In this document: positions 16,431 to 24,889 of the stretch, piece by piece
Numbering within the stretch: the stretch's first letter is position 1
Layout of the letters: the number at the start of each line of letters is the position of its first letter
Assembly: GCA_035760965.1 (NCBI GenBank)
Contig: DASTRY010000028.1
Coordinates: 1 to 50,467, forward strand
Direction of reading: 5' to 3'
DNA: 50,467 nt
DNA from: JADGHX01 sp035760965
Lineage (GTDB): Bacteria; Pseudomonadota; Gammaproteobacteria; Steroidobacterales; Steroidobacteraceae
Made by a program: the position numbers and the translations under genes
The notes under the pieces: generated by a model
Told to the model about the DNA's origin: nothing
Database searches by the model: none
Seen by the model: the letters and a program-made list of their open reading frames with translations, nothing else

Positions 16431-17726
16431 ATGAACCGTGGGTTCGTCGCACTCTCGCTGACAATCGTCGGCGTCATCGGACTGAGCCGCGTCGCGTGCG
16501 CGAGCGACAGCGCGCCACCGGCGGACCCATCGCCCGGCGTAGCCGCCACGCAAGCCGCGCGAATCTCCGAGCTTCAGAAGGTTGCGATCACGGCGCAACT
16601 GGACGCAGCGGTCGTCCGGGGCGACACCCCGGGTGTCGTCGGCCTCGTGGTCGATCGCGAGGGCGAGATCTACTTCGCGAGCTCCGGCCGCTCAAACACC
16701 GAGGCGAATGCCCCGATGCGGCGGGATGCGATCTTCGCCATCGCATCGATGACGAAGCCCGTCACCTCCGTCGCGATCATGATGCTCGCCGAGGCCGGCA
16801 AGCTGACATTGGACGACCCGGTTTCGAAGTATTTACCGGGATTCGATCACCTCGAGGTCATCACGCGCTTCAACGAAGCGGACGGCACGTACGAGACGCG
16901 GCCCGCGAAGCGCGCCATGACCATCCGGCATCTGCTGACGCACACATCGGGCATCGGCTACGCGTTCTCGAGCCCCATCGTCGCCAAGCTGCAGAAGAGT
17001 CAAGACATCGACGAGTGGACGCTGCCCCTGCTGAACGAGCCCGGCGCAGAGTGGCACTACAGCGCCAGCACTCGCGTGCTCGGTCTCATCGTCGAGAAGG
17101 TCACGGGCGAATCGCTCGAGGACTGGTTTCAGGCGCACATCTTCCGGCCGCTCGGGATGCACGACACGTCGTTCGCGGTGCCCGCCGAAAAGCAATCGCG
17201 ACTGCCGCGCGTGAACGTCCGCGGGCCCGACGGCAAGTTTCAGCAGCGGCCGCGCGCGAACACCCCGAGCACGCCGACTCCGCCCTATCGCGGCGATGGC
17301 GGCTTGTATTCCACTGCGCACGACTACGGCTCGTTCATCCGGATGTTCCTGAACGGCGGCAAGCTCGGCTCGGCGCGCATCCTGAGCGAAGCATCGGTGC
17401 GCGCCATGGGACAGAATCAGATCGGCGCGATCTTCGTCGAGCAGCAGCCGGCGGTGCTTCCGCAATTGGCGAAGCCGTTCCCGCTGGGCGCAGGCCGCGA
17501 CAAATTCGGGCTCGGCTTCCAGCTCACGAGCGCGAGCGCCGACACGCGTACGTATCGCAGCGCCGGCAGCATGAGTTGGGCCGGCATCTACAACACCGAG
17601 TTCTGGATCGACCCGCGCATGCACATCGGCGGCGTGCTGCTCATGCAGACGCTGCCTTTCTATGACGACGGTGCGATCCGCACGCTGCAGACGTTCGAGA
17701 AGTCCGTTTATCGCGCTCTGCGATAG
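16431..17726 (+). CDS. Serine hydrolase of the beta-lactamase / penicillin-binding family (class C-like)
   Basis: 431 residues with an N-terminal Sec signal (FVALSLTIVGVIGLSRVACA). The nucleophile motif SMTK is at 106-109, the second motif Tyr210-Ser-Ala-Ser in EWHYSAST, and a late YRSAGSMSWAG takes the place of the KTG box. The sequence REGEIYFASSGRSN and LLTHTSGIGYAF are typical of EstB-like esterases and D-aminopeptidase relatives as well as class C beta-lactamases, so resistance should not be assumed. It works in the periplasm. AGGGGGG lies eight bases before the ATG. Its 3' end overlaps the convergent flavin-fold gene by 19 bases. It is divergent from the efflux adaptor across about 290 bp. 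Confidence 0.87.
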   Translation: MNRGFVALSLTIVGVIGLSRVACASDSAPPADPSPGVAATQAARISELQKVAITAQLDAAVVRGDTPGVVGLVVDREGEIYFASSGRSNTEANAPMRRDAIFAIASMTKPVTSVAIMMLAEAGKLTLDDPVSKYLPGFDHLEVITRFNEADGTYETRPAKRAMTIRHLLTHTSGIGYAFSSPIVAKLQKSQDIDEWTLPLLNEPGAEWHYSASTRVLGLIVEKVTGESLEDWFQAHIFRPLGMHDTSFAVPAEKQSRLPRVNVRGPDGKFQQRPRANTPSTPTPPYRGDGGLYSTAHDYGSFIRMFLNGGKLGSARILSEASVRAMGQNQIGAIFVEQQPAVLPQLAKPFPLGAGRDKFGLGFQLTSASADTRTYRSAGSMSWAGIYNTEFWIDPRMHIGGVLLMQTLPFYDDGAIRTLQTFEKSVYRALR

Positions 17727-18364
17727 TCGCTCACTTCGGGCGGCACCGGCGTACCGGGCGCAAGTCGCTCGTCCGGAATCGGCGCCTGCGCGACGAGCTT
17801 CATCGGCAGGACGCCTGCCCAGTACGGCAACGCGTAGTCTTCCTCCGCGTCGCTCACCGGGCCGCTGCGCACCTTCGCGGATGCTTCGTTGATGTCGAGC
17901 GCGATGACGCACGTGGCTTTGATCTCTTGCTCGTCCGGCGCACGCGTGGCCGCGAACCGGTTCGGCATGATGTGGTTCACCACCGCTTCGAACGCACGCA
18001 TCCGCTCTGCCGCGTCCACCACCTCGCGCCCGATGCCGAACACCATCACCGAACGATAGTTCATCGAGTGATGAAACGCTGAGCGCGCGAGCACGAGCCC
18101 ATCGAGCAGCGTGACGGTGACGCACATCGGCACGCCGGCCGCGAGATTGCGCAGCATGCGGCTGGCGATGGACCCGTGGATGTAGAGCCTCTGGTCGACG
18201 CGCGCATACGTCGTCGGCACGACGAATGGCTGATCGTCGACGACGAAACCGATGTGGCAGACGAGTCCCTCGTCGAGAATGGAGTTGATCAGCGCCCGAT
18301 CGAAGGAGCCACGGGCGGGCCGGCGCTTGAGCGTCGTCCGCGGCGTCTGAACCAGCATATCCAC
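17708..18364 (-). CDS. Pyridoxamine 5'-phosphate oxidase-like FMN-binding split-barrel protein
   Basis: 218 residues. The beta-rich N-terminal half (CHIGFVVDDQPFVVPTTYARVDQRLYIHGSIASRML) is the split-barrel core of the Nim/HugZ/PNPOx-like superfamily. Later HHSMNYRSVMVFGIGREV and ALPYWAGVLPMKLV are typical of the NimA-like branch rather than of PdxH proper. Such proteins bind FMN or haem and reduce nitro groups or handle flavin-dependent redox; the substrate is unknown. GTG 18364 is preferred over ATG 18358 because AAGGA lies eight bases before the GTG. It is divergent from a MocR regulator with only 78 bp between, so it is a likely target of that regulator. Confidence 0.82.
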   Translation of the reverse strand: MDMLVQTPRTTLKRRPARGSFDRALINSILDEGLVCHIGFVVDDQPFVVPTTYARVDQRLYIHGSIASRMLRNLAAGVPMCVTVTLLDGLVLARSAFHHSMNYRSVMVFGIGREVVDAAERMRAFEAVVNHIMPNRFAATRAPDEQEIKATCVIALDINEASAKVRSGPVSDAEEDYALPYWAGVLPMKLVAQAPIPDERLAPGTPVPPEVSDYRRAR

Positions 18365-18410
18365 CGGGAAAATCCTTGTGCGTCGCCTGTGACGCGCGGC
18401 CTACGATGCC

Positions 18411-18439
18411 GTTACAATGGTCTTCCAGAAAGGTCCAGA
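18411..18439 (+). promoter_or_regulatory. Putative -10 box and direct-repeat operator ahead of the MocR gene
   Basis: TACAAT at 18413-18418 resembles a -10 element. Directly after it GGTCTTCCAGA (18419-18429) and GGTCCAGA (18432-18439) repeat in the same orientation. MocR/PdxR-type regulators usually bind direct repeats in the divergent region next to their own gene, so this is a reasonable autoregulatory site. The second repeat overlaps the Shine-Dalgarno zone (AGAAAGG). Assigned by eye only. Confidence 0.35.
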
Positions 18440-18442
18440 TTT

Positions 18443-19942
18443 ATGAAATCCGATAGACCAGTTGGCGGCCGCGATCTGCAGCTGCAACTCGATGGCGCAG
18501 GAGGCGAGCCGCTGTTCCTGCAGATTTCGCGCGCGATCACCGGCGACATTCAACGCGGACGCTTGCGGCCCGGTGCGCGCTTGCCGGGCACGCGCACGCT
18601 CGCGCAGTCGCTGGACGTCCATCGCAACACGGTGATCGCCGCGTATGCCGAGCTGATTTCGGAGGGCTGGATCGAATCCTCGCGCGCGAGCGGAACGTTC
18701 GTTGCCCGCTCGTTGCCGACGGTGCGGCCACGCAAATTCACGACGACGAACGCGGGCACGCGCGCCCGCCCTGCCCGGCCGGGATTCGAGCTGCGCGGCC
18801 CGGCGCCGGTCATCCAGACGCGCGCCCGCCCGGGCGTGATGATGATGGTCGGCGGCATGCCCGACGTGCGCCTCGCGCCCGCCAAGGAATTGGCCCGCGC
18901 CTATGGACGCGTATTGCGCAAATACGCAGGCGAGGTGCTGACGTACGCCGACCCCTACGGTCATCCGCTCTTGCGGGCGCAACTCGCATCGATGCTCGCC
19001 GCATCGCGCGGGCTCGCGACGGAGCCGGAGGACGTGCTCGTCACGCGCGGCAGCCAGATGGCGCTCGACCTCACCGCACGCGCGCTGACCGATCCGGGCG
19101 ATGTCGTTGCGGTCGAAGCGCTCGGGTATCGCTTCGCGTGGGAGGCGTTCAAGCGGCGCGGCGCGAAGCTCGTGCCGATCCCGGTCGATGAGCAAGGCCT
19201 CGATGTGGCGGCCTTGGAGCAGCTCGTCGAGCGCACGCCGATTCGCGCCGTGCTGGTCACGCCCCATCATCACTATCCGACCAACGTCACGATGTCGGCG
19301 AGCCGGCGGGTCGCGTTGCTCGCGCTCGCTCAGCGCAAGGGCTTTGCGATCGTCGAAGACGACTACGATCACGAGTTTCACTTCGAGGGCCGGCCGGTAT
19401 TGCCGCTGGCGAGCGCGGACACGGCGGGCGTCGTCGTGTATATCGGCTCGCTGTCGAAGATCCTCGCGCCGGGCGTGCGCATCGGGTACATCGTCGCACC
19501 GCGCGCGGTGCTCGAGCGGCTCGCGGATCAACGCGCCTACATCGATCAGCAAGGCGACCGTACCGTCGAGCTCGCGGTGGCGCAGCTTTTCGAGGACGGC
19601 ACGGTGCAGCGCTGCGCGCGCCGCGCCCGGCGCATCTATCACGCGCGGCGCGACGTGCTGGGCGAGCAGCTACAGCGCAGATTCGGCGAGCTGTTGTCCT
19701 TCAAGCTGCCCGTCGGCAGCATGGCCATCTGGGCGAAGGTGGCCCCGGGCCTGGATTGCGAGCGCTGGGCCGACGCCGCGCTCGAGCGCAACGTGGCCAT
19801 CCGCACCGCCCGCTACTTCACGTTCGACGGCCGCGCTCGGCCCTTCGTGCGGCTCGGCTTTGCGGCGCTCGACGAACGCGAGCTGACCGAGGCCGTCAAA
19901 CGGCTCGCGCAGGCCGCCAACGCAGTAGGAGTCTCTCTGTGA
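18443..19942 (+). CDS. MocR family transcriptional regulator (GntR wHTH fused to PLP aminotransferase fold)
   Basis: 499 residues. An N-terminal winged helix-turn-helix (residues 25-90: PLFLQISRAITGDIQRGRL, LPGTRTLAQSLDVHRNTVIAAY, GWIESSRASGTFVA) is joined by a basic Pro/Arg-rich linker to a fold-type I aminotransferase domain. Lys339 in GSLSKILAPGVRIGY would form the Schiff base with pyridoxal phosphate, and the EDDYDHEFHF segment is the MocR signature. Such regulators sense PLP or amino compounds and usually control a neighbouring or divergent gene. Here the divergent neighbour is a PNPOx-like gene and the downstream one a tRNA-editing gene with a 4-nt overlap. AGAAAGG precedes ATG 18443 by nine bases. 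Confidence 0.92.
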   Translation: MKSDRPVGGRDLQLQLDGAGGEPLFLQISRAITGDIQRGRLRPGARLPGTRTLAQSLDVHRNTVIAAYAELISEGWIESSRASGTFVARSLPTVRPRKFTTTNAGTRARPARPGFELRGPAPVIQTRARPGVMMMVGGMPDVRLAPAKELARAYGRVLRKYAGEVLTYADPYGHPLLRAQLASMLAASRGLATEPEDVLVTRGSQMALDLTARALTDPGDVVAVEALGYRFAWEAFKRRGAKLVPIPVDEQGLDVAALEQLVERTPIRAVLVTPHHHYPTNVTMSASRRVALLALAQRKGFAIVEDDYDHEFHFEGRPVLPLASADTAGVVVYIGSLSKILAPGVRIGYIVAPRAVLERLADQRAYIDQQGDRTVELAVAQLFEDGTVQRCARRARRIYHARRDVLGEQLQRRFGELLSFKLPVGSMAIWAKVAPGLDCERWADAALERNVAIRTARYFTFDGRARPFVRLGFAALDERELTEAVKRLAQAANAVGVSL

Positions 19943-20652
19943 GCACAGAGCTTTTGTTTCGTGACGACGCGTATGCGAGGACGGCAACCGCGCGCGTGGT
20001 CGCCGTGAGTGATGCCGGCATCGAGCTGGATCGCACGATCTTCTATCCGATGGGCGGCGGTCAGGCCGGTGACACGGGCGTGTTCGTGCGTGCAAACGGC
20101 GAGCGCATCGCCATCGCCGATACGCGCAAGGGCGACGCGCTCGACAGCGTGCGGCACATCCCGGCGCAGGGCTCGCCCGCACTCGAGCCCGGCGAGCCCG
20201 TGACGCTGGAGCTCGATTGGGAGCGGCGCTATGCGCTGATGCGGCTGCACACCGCGCTTCACGTGATGTCGTGCGTCGTGGTCGCGCCCGTCACGGGCGG
20301 GAATATTGCGCCGGAGAAAGGTCGCTTGGATTTCGACATCGACGCGAGTCTGCTGAACGCCGCGCGGATCGAGCAGGAGACGAACGCGATCATCGCGCGC
20401 GCCATTGCGACCGAGACGGTGTGGATCACCGACGAGGAGCTGGACGCACGGCCCGAGCTCGTGAAGACGATGAGCGTCAAGCCTCCGCGCGGAGCCGGTC
20501 GCGTGCGCTTGCTGAAGATTCCTGGCGTGGATCTGCAGCCCTGCGGCGGCACTCACGTGCGCAACATCGCCGAGATCGGAGCGATTCGCGTGACGCGAAT
20601 CAAGAGCGAAGGCAAGCACAACAAACGCGTGGAGATCGTCCTCGCCGGCTGA
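19939..20652 (+). CDS. alaX: Alanyl-tRNA editing protein (AlaX-type)
   Basis: 237 residues, the size of AlaX-M editing factors, which deacylate Ser-tRNA(Ala) or Gly-tRNA(Ala) in trans. The zinc site is complete: His104 and His108 in RLHTALHVMS, and Cys202 and His206 in LQPCGGTHV. The N-terminal beta-barrel half with FYPMGGGQAGDTG is conserved with the AlaRS editing region. The start is GTG 19939, whose GTGA overlaps the TGA of the MocR gene, so translation is probably coupled to the regulator. Gene pairs of this kind suggest that amino-acid or PLP status may be linked to tRNA proofreading; that is inference. Confidence 0.92.
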   Translation: MSTELLFRDDAYARTATARVVAVSDAGIELDRTIFYPMGGGQAGDTGVFVRANGERIAIADTRKGDALDSVRHIPAQGSPALEPGEPVTLELDWERRYALMRLHTALHVMSCVVVAPVTGGNIAPEKGRLDFDIDASLLNAARIEQETNAIIARAIATETVWITDEELDARPELVKTMSVKPPRGAGRVRLLKIPGVDLQPCGGTHVRNIAEIGAIRVTRIKSEGKHNKRVEIVLAG

Positions 20653-20795
20653 GGCGCGAGAGCATTTGTGGAAGCCGATTGCGCCCTCACACCGGAGCCC
20701 CTCGCGGGTGGGCGCATGCGCCTTCACACCGCTCCGACTCGCGCGGCCCATTCGACTCGTAGTCATCCGCCGCAAAAGTGGCGCATAGTTCGAGT

Positions 20796-21485
20796 ATGGC
20801 TACAGGTCGCGAACGGTCGAACGCCGAATCCCTGACGCTCGATGTCGATGGCAGGGCGCGCGTTTCGGCGCTGTGGATGCTGCCGCCCGACGCGCACACC
20901 GTCTACGTGCTGGCCCACGGGGCCGGTGCAGGCATGACGCATGCCTTCATGAGTGCGATTGCGAACGAGCTCGCGACCGTCGGCGTGGGAACACTGCGCT
21001 ACCAGTTTCCTTACGTCGAATCGCGTGTGAAGCGACCGGACCCACCCGCGGTATGTCATGCGACGGTTCGCGCGGCAGCGACCGAGGCGGCGCGGCGCGC
21101 TCCGGGGCTGCGACTGATCGCGGGAGGAAAGTCATTCGGCGGGCGCATGACGTCGCAGGCGCAGGCCATTTCGCCGCTCGCCGGAGTGAGGGGGCTCGCA
21201 TTTCTAGGCTTCCCGCTGCACCCCCCGAAGAAGCCCGGGACCGATCGGGCGAAGCACCTCTTCGAGGTGAAGATCCCGATGCTCTTTCTGCAGGGGACGC
21301 GCGATGAGCTTGCGGACCCGGCGTTGCTCGAGCCTATCGTTCGCGGCCTCGGCGAGCGCGCGTTGCTCAGAAAGATCGACGGTGCCGACCACTCGTTCCA
21401 CGTGCTCGCGCGCAGTGGGCGCAACGATGCGGATGTCCTGCGTGAGCTCGCGAACGAGCTTGCGGAGTGGGCGATTTCCCTCTGA
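20796..21485 (+). CDS. Alpha/beta hydrolase of the KANL3/Tex30-like (dienelactone hydrolase-related) family
   Basis: 229 residues. The oxyanion strand is VYVLAHGAGAGMTHAFM and the nucleophile elbow is GGKSFGGRM with Ser113. The acid is probably Asp in LQGTRDELADP and the base His in GADHSFHVL. The phrase GGKSFGGRMTSQ is the hallmark of this small cytosolic hydrolase group, whose substrate is not established. It stands alone between the editing gene (143 bp upstream) and the convergent MFS gene. ATG 20796 is assumed; GTG 20778 in frame would add six residues, and neither has a clear Shine-Dalgarno. Confidence 0.82.
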   Translation: MATGRERSNAESLTLDVDGRARVSALWMLPPDAHTVYVLAHGAGAGMTHAFMSAIANELATVGVGTLRYQFPYVESRVKRPDPPAVCHATVRAAATEAARRAPGLRLIAGGKSFGGRMTSQAQAISPLAGVRGLAFLGFPLHPPKKPGTDRAKHLFEVKIPMLFLQGTRDELADPALLEPIVRGLGERALLRKIDGADHSFHVLARSGRNDADVLRELANELAEWAISL

Positions 21486-21506
21486 AACCGCCCACTCCGC
21501 GCCGAT

Positions 21507-22799
21507 TCACCGCAGGCCAGTCGTCACGCCTTCAGGGTGCGCTTCTTCGAGCTGGTCGAGGCTCGACACCGCACCGCCCTTCGCGTGTTTGGCCCGTCGC
21601 GGCGCCGTCTCGCGCAGGAACAGGCTGATCAGGAACCCGCACGTGAGCCCGCCCAGCGCGAAGTACAGCGTGTACTGAATGCCGTAGTTCTGCGCGATGC
21701 CGCCTGCGATCGACGGCGCCACGCCCCCGCCGAAAATTTCGCCGACCCCGATCACCATGCCTGCGACCGACGCGATGAGCCCGAGCGGCGCCGCCTCGGC
21801 CGCGAGCGGCCCTGCGACGATCGACAGCGCGCCGAAGTTGCACAGCGCGACGAAGAACAGCAGCACGAACAGCACCGTGAGATTCGACGCGCCCGTGTGG
21901 ATGAAGGCCCAGAGGAAGACCGCGGCGAGCAGGAACGAGAGCAACACCGTGAGCCGCCGGCCGAGGAAATCCGACACGGTGGGCACGCCGAACTGCCCGA
22001 GAATGCCGCCGAACCCGATCGCCGAGGTCACGAATCCCATCTGCGACTGCGACAGCTTCAGGTAGTCGATCAGGTAGTTCGGCATGATCGCGGAGACGAC
22101 GAACACGCCCGTCATCGAGCACAGCAGCGAGAGCATCGCGAGCGGCACATTGCGATTCTTGAAGATCTCCGAGAGCGAAGCGCGCTTCGCGCCCTGCCCG
22201 CCGTTCGCCTTGATCGTGAGCGGCTCGCGAATCGTGAACCACATGAGCGCCGCCACGACGAGCCCCGGCACGCCGGCGATCAGGAACACGTTGCGCCAGC
22301 TCGTGACCTCGAGCAGCTGGGTCGCGAGAATCGGCGCGAGCGCGAGGCCGAACATCGCGAAGCCGCACTGGAACAGGCCGTTGTTCATGCCGCGCCGGTT
22401 CGGGTGCGAGGCTTCGACGGCAACCGCGACGCCTGTCGCCGCGACCGGACCTTCCGCGATGCCCATGATCGCGCGGATGATGAGGAGACTCACGAGCCCC
22501 GAGGCCATGCCGCTCAGCGCGGACAGCAGCGAGAATCCGACGACCGCCGGCACGAGCACGTTGCGGCGCCCGAGCCGATCCGACAGGTTGCCGATCACGA
22601 TGGCCGACACACCCCAGGCCACGCCGAGAATCCCGACGAGATTGCCGAGGTCCTGATAGTTCAGGCCCAGGTCCTTCATCATCGTCGGGAAGAGCGGCGG
22701 CAGAATCCAGCGGTCGAGCCCGACGAGACCGAAGCCCAGTGTCAGCAGCAGCACCGCTTTGAACTCGTAAGCGGTATCGAACTTGTTTGGTGCGGTCAC
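21507..22799 (-). CDS. MFS transporter (organic anion / sugar-acid type)
   Basis: 430 residues with about 12 hydrophobic helices in two halves. The loop 2-3 signature is GNLSDRLGRRNVLVP, TM4-5 contains AIMGIAEGPVAATG, and the central loop precedes the second half near residue 215. The sequence resembles the ACS/phthalate-permease branch, which imports organic anions by proton symport; direction and substrate are not proved. GTG 22799 was chosen because a GGGGGG run ends five bases before it and the protein N-terminus then matches family length. It is the last gene of a four-gene operon, 26 bp after a carboxylesterase, which suggests that it carries the ester or its hydrolysis product. Confidence 0.87.
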   Translation of the reverse strand: MTAPNKFDTAYEFKAVLLLTLGFGLVGLDRWILPPLFPTMMKDLGLNYQDLGNLVGILGVAWGVSAIVIGNLSDRLGRRNVLVPAVVGFSLLSALSGMASGLVSLLIIRAIMGIAEGPVAATGVAVAVEASHPNRRGMNNGLFQCGFAMFGLALAPILATQLLEVTSWRNVFLIAGVPGLVVAALMWFTIREPLTIKANGGQGAKRASLSEIFKNRNVPLAMLSLLCSMTGVFVVSAIMPNYLIDYLKLSQSQMGFVTSAIGFGGILGQFGVPTVSDFLGRRLTVLLSFLLAAVFLWAFIHTGASNLTVLFVLLFFVALCNFGALSIVAGPLAAEAAPLGLIASVAGMVIGVGEIFGGGVAPSIAGGIAQNYGIQYTLYFALGGLTCGFLISLFLRETAPRRAKHAKGGAVSSLDQLEEAHPEGVTTGLR

Positions 22800-22825
22800 A
22801 GAATCCCCCCTCAGGTTTGGTGTCG

Positions 22826-24451
22826 TTATGCGGACTGGCGCGCTTTGATGGCCGCGATCGCCAGCCGCTCCTGGCGGCGAGGATCGCTCTCCACTCGCGA
22901 CGTCTTGTCGAAAATCATCACGTGTCGCTTGTCGCTCGAATAGGCGGGCCACATCGGCAGGCCCTTGCCGTTCGGATTGCCGGCGCGTGCGAAGCGCGTC
23001 CACGCACCGCTCACCGTGTCGGCCAGCGCCGGCAGGTCCGGACCGTTGCCGACGAGCGGCTCGGCGAGCGCCACGTTGTCGAACACGAATGGAATCTCCA
23101 CGGAATGCACGGCGCGCAGCTTGCCGCCTCGCACGGGCGACTCCCACTGGAAGTAGTAGACGTACACGGGCGCTTTGCCGAGCGCCGCCTTGCGCTCGGC
23201 CTGCGTCGCGACTTCCGAGGTCATCCAGTAGTCGCTCGCGATGATCTGGTACAGATGCTCGTTCGAGATCTTCGGGCGCGTGTGGCGATAGAGGTCGATG
23301 ACCATGCTCGCCGTGCCGTCGTCGACGCGCGTGTAGCGCTTCACGCGGTCGCGCAGCGTCGCATCGTCGATGGGATCGAGCGGCGTATCGGGGAAGAACG
23401 TCACTTCGGTTTCATTGCTCCCGACGAGCAGCGGCACGTTTGCCGAGACCTGCGGCGCATCCGGATCGAACGGGTGGCGCGGAAGCGAGCGCCCATCGAC
23501 CACCGGCGTGAAGCTCGGCGGCGGCCGCATCTCGTTGATCGCAGCAAGCAGGTCCGCTTGCGGCACGGAACGTAGCTTCGCGATGTCACCCGGCTGAATG
23601 CCGAGCTGCGCGAGCACGGCCTTCGTGCTCTTGGTCGCGGCCTCGCGGGTCGCCTGGCGAAGCGCCGTGCCGCTCTGGATGATCGCTCGATGAAACAACC
23701 CCTGCGCGCCCGGCATGGCGAGCAGCGTGCTGACTTTTCCGCCGCCCCCGGATTCGCCGAAGATCGTCACGTTGCCCGGATCGCCGCCGAACTCCGCGAT
23801 GTTGTCGCGCACCCATTGCAGGGCCGCCACGATGTCGAGGATGCCGACGTTGCCCGAGTCGGCGACATCGTTGCCGCCGAGATCGCCGAGGAACAGGTGG
23901 CCGAAGATGTTCAGCCGATGATTGATCGTCACGACCACCACGTCTTGGCGGGTGGCGAGCCGACTGCCTTCGTATCGCGTATTGCCGCCGGAGCCGCTCG
24001 AGTAGCCGCCGCCATGCAGCCAGAGCATCACCGGGCGCTTCTTGCCGTCGCGCAGCCCCGTGGTCCAGACGTTGAGGTGCAAGCAGTCTTCGCTCTGCGG
24101 CTCGTTCGAGAGCGAAACGGCCTCTTCCATCATCAGCCAAGGCGTCGGATTCTGCGGGCACTTGTCGCCGAGCTTGGTCGCGTCGAGCACGCCGCTCCAC
24201 GGCTCGCGCGGCCGTGGCGGCGCGCAGCGATTCGCACCGGCCGTGCTGGCCGCATAGGGAATGCCCTTGAACACGTGGACCGGCCCGTTCATGTAGCCGC
24301 GGACCTTGCCCGCCCGGGTTTGCGCCACAGGTCCCGCGCTCGTGCCGTCCGAGCTCGGTGCCGAGCCCGATTGCGACTGCCCAAGCGACACCTCGGCGGC
24401 GGCCGCGACGGCCCCGCCACTCAACCACATCAATAGCGAACGACGATCCAT
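22826..24451 (-). CDS. Type B carboxylesterase, exported
   Basis: 541 residues. The start MDRRSLLMWLSGGAVAAAA has a twin-arginine-like signal, so it probably acts in the periplasm. The carboxylesterase type B markers are present: FKGIPYA, EDCLHLNVW, LWLHGGGYSSGSG oxyanion region and the nucleophile elbow FGESGGGGKV with Ser234. The acid is probably Glu in VGSNETEVTFF and the base His in LRAVHSVEIPFVFDN. The family hydrolyses carboxylic esters, including aryl and choline-like esters and some pesticides or drugs. It is third in an operon with DUF6152 upstream (42 bp) and an MFS transporter downstream (26 bp). Confidence 0.92.
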   Translation of the reverse strand: MDRRSLLMWLSGGAVAAAAEVSLGQSQSGSAPSSDGTSAGPVAQTRAGKVRGYMNGPVHVFKGIPYAASTAGANRCAPPRPREPWSGVLDATKLGDKCPQNPTPWLMMEEAVSLSNEPQSEDCLHLNVWTTGLRDGKKRPVMLWLHGGGYSSGSGGNTRYEGSRLATRQDVVVVTINHRLNIFGHLFLGDLGGNDVADSGNVGILDIVAALQWVRDNIAEFGGDPGNVTIFGESGGGGKVSTLLAMPGAQGLFHRAIIQSGTALRQATREAATKSTKAVLAQLGIQPGDIAKLRSVPQADLLAAINEMRPPPSFTPVVDGRSLPRHPFDPDAPQVSANVPLLVGSNETEVTFFPDTPLDPIDDATLRDRVKRYTRVDDGTASMVIDLYRHTRPKISNEHLYQIIASDYWMTSEVATQAERKAALGKAPVYVYYFQWESPVRGGKLRAVHSVEIPFVFDNVALAEPLVGNGPDLPALADTVSGAWTRFARAGNPNGKGLPMWPAYSSDKRHVMIFDKTSRVESDPRRQERLAIAAIKARQSA

Positions 24452-24493
24452 AGGTTTCCTGTAGTGATTAGCGGCTTTTCGCGCGGAAAGAGC

Positions 24494-24889
24494 TCAGCTC
24501 GTGGGCGGCCGCAGCCCTCTGCGCGGATCGAGCACGGTGCCGTCCTCTTTGACGATGTTGATGGCCGCGCCCGCCGGGCGCCCATCGCGCAGCGGCCACG
24601 CCTTCACCGTGATCTTCTCGCCCGGCTTCAGCGAGCCGGGCTTGATGCCCGAACGCATGAGCGAGCTCGGGCCCTCCATCTCGAAGCTCCACTCCTTCAC
24701 CTGACCTTTCTCGTCGGTGACGAGGATGTCGAGCCACGAATGCGGATTCGTGTAGTTGAACTGCTTCACCGTGCCCTTGATGGTCACTTCCTTGTTCCGA
24801 TCGAACATCGCGAACGAGTGATGCGCCAGCGCGCCGCCGGTGAACGCGAGCCCGGAGAGAAGAAACGTGTAGCGCAGGATCGATCTCAT
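24494..24889 (-). CDS. DUF6152 family exported small protein
   Basis: 131 residues with a Sec signal (ILRYTFLLSGLAFTGGALA) and a mature start HHSFAMFD, the conserved opening of DUF6152. The rest is a single beta-rich domain: KEVTIKGTVKQFNYTNPHSWLDILV, SLMRSGIKPGSLKPGEKITV, and DGTVLDPRRG at the end, with an OB-like strand order. The function is unknown to me; the conserved His-His and NPHSW suggest metal or ligand binding in the periplasm, which is inference. Its ATG overlaps the TGA of the upstream gene (24886-24889), so the two are translated together, and the same pairing recurs widely in environmental proteobacteria. Confidence 0.82.
   Translation of the reverse strand: MRSILRYTFLLSGLAFTGGALAHHSFAMFDRNKEVTIKGTVKQFNYTNPHSWLDILVTDEKGQVKEWSFEMEGPSSLMRSGIKPGSLKPGEKITVKAWPLRDGRPAGAAINIVKEDGTVLDPRRGLRPPTS

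Noticed and set aside
16431..17726. Beta-lactamase resistance gene
   Set aside because: It has SxxK and YxS but no clear KTG box, and the same family includes esterases and peptidases, so resistance is not supported.
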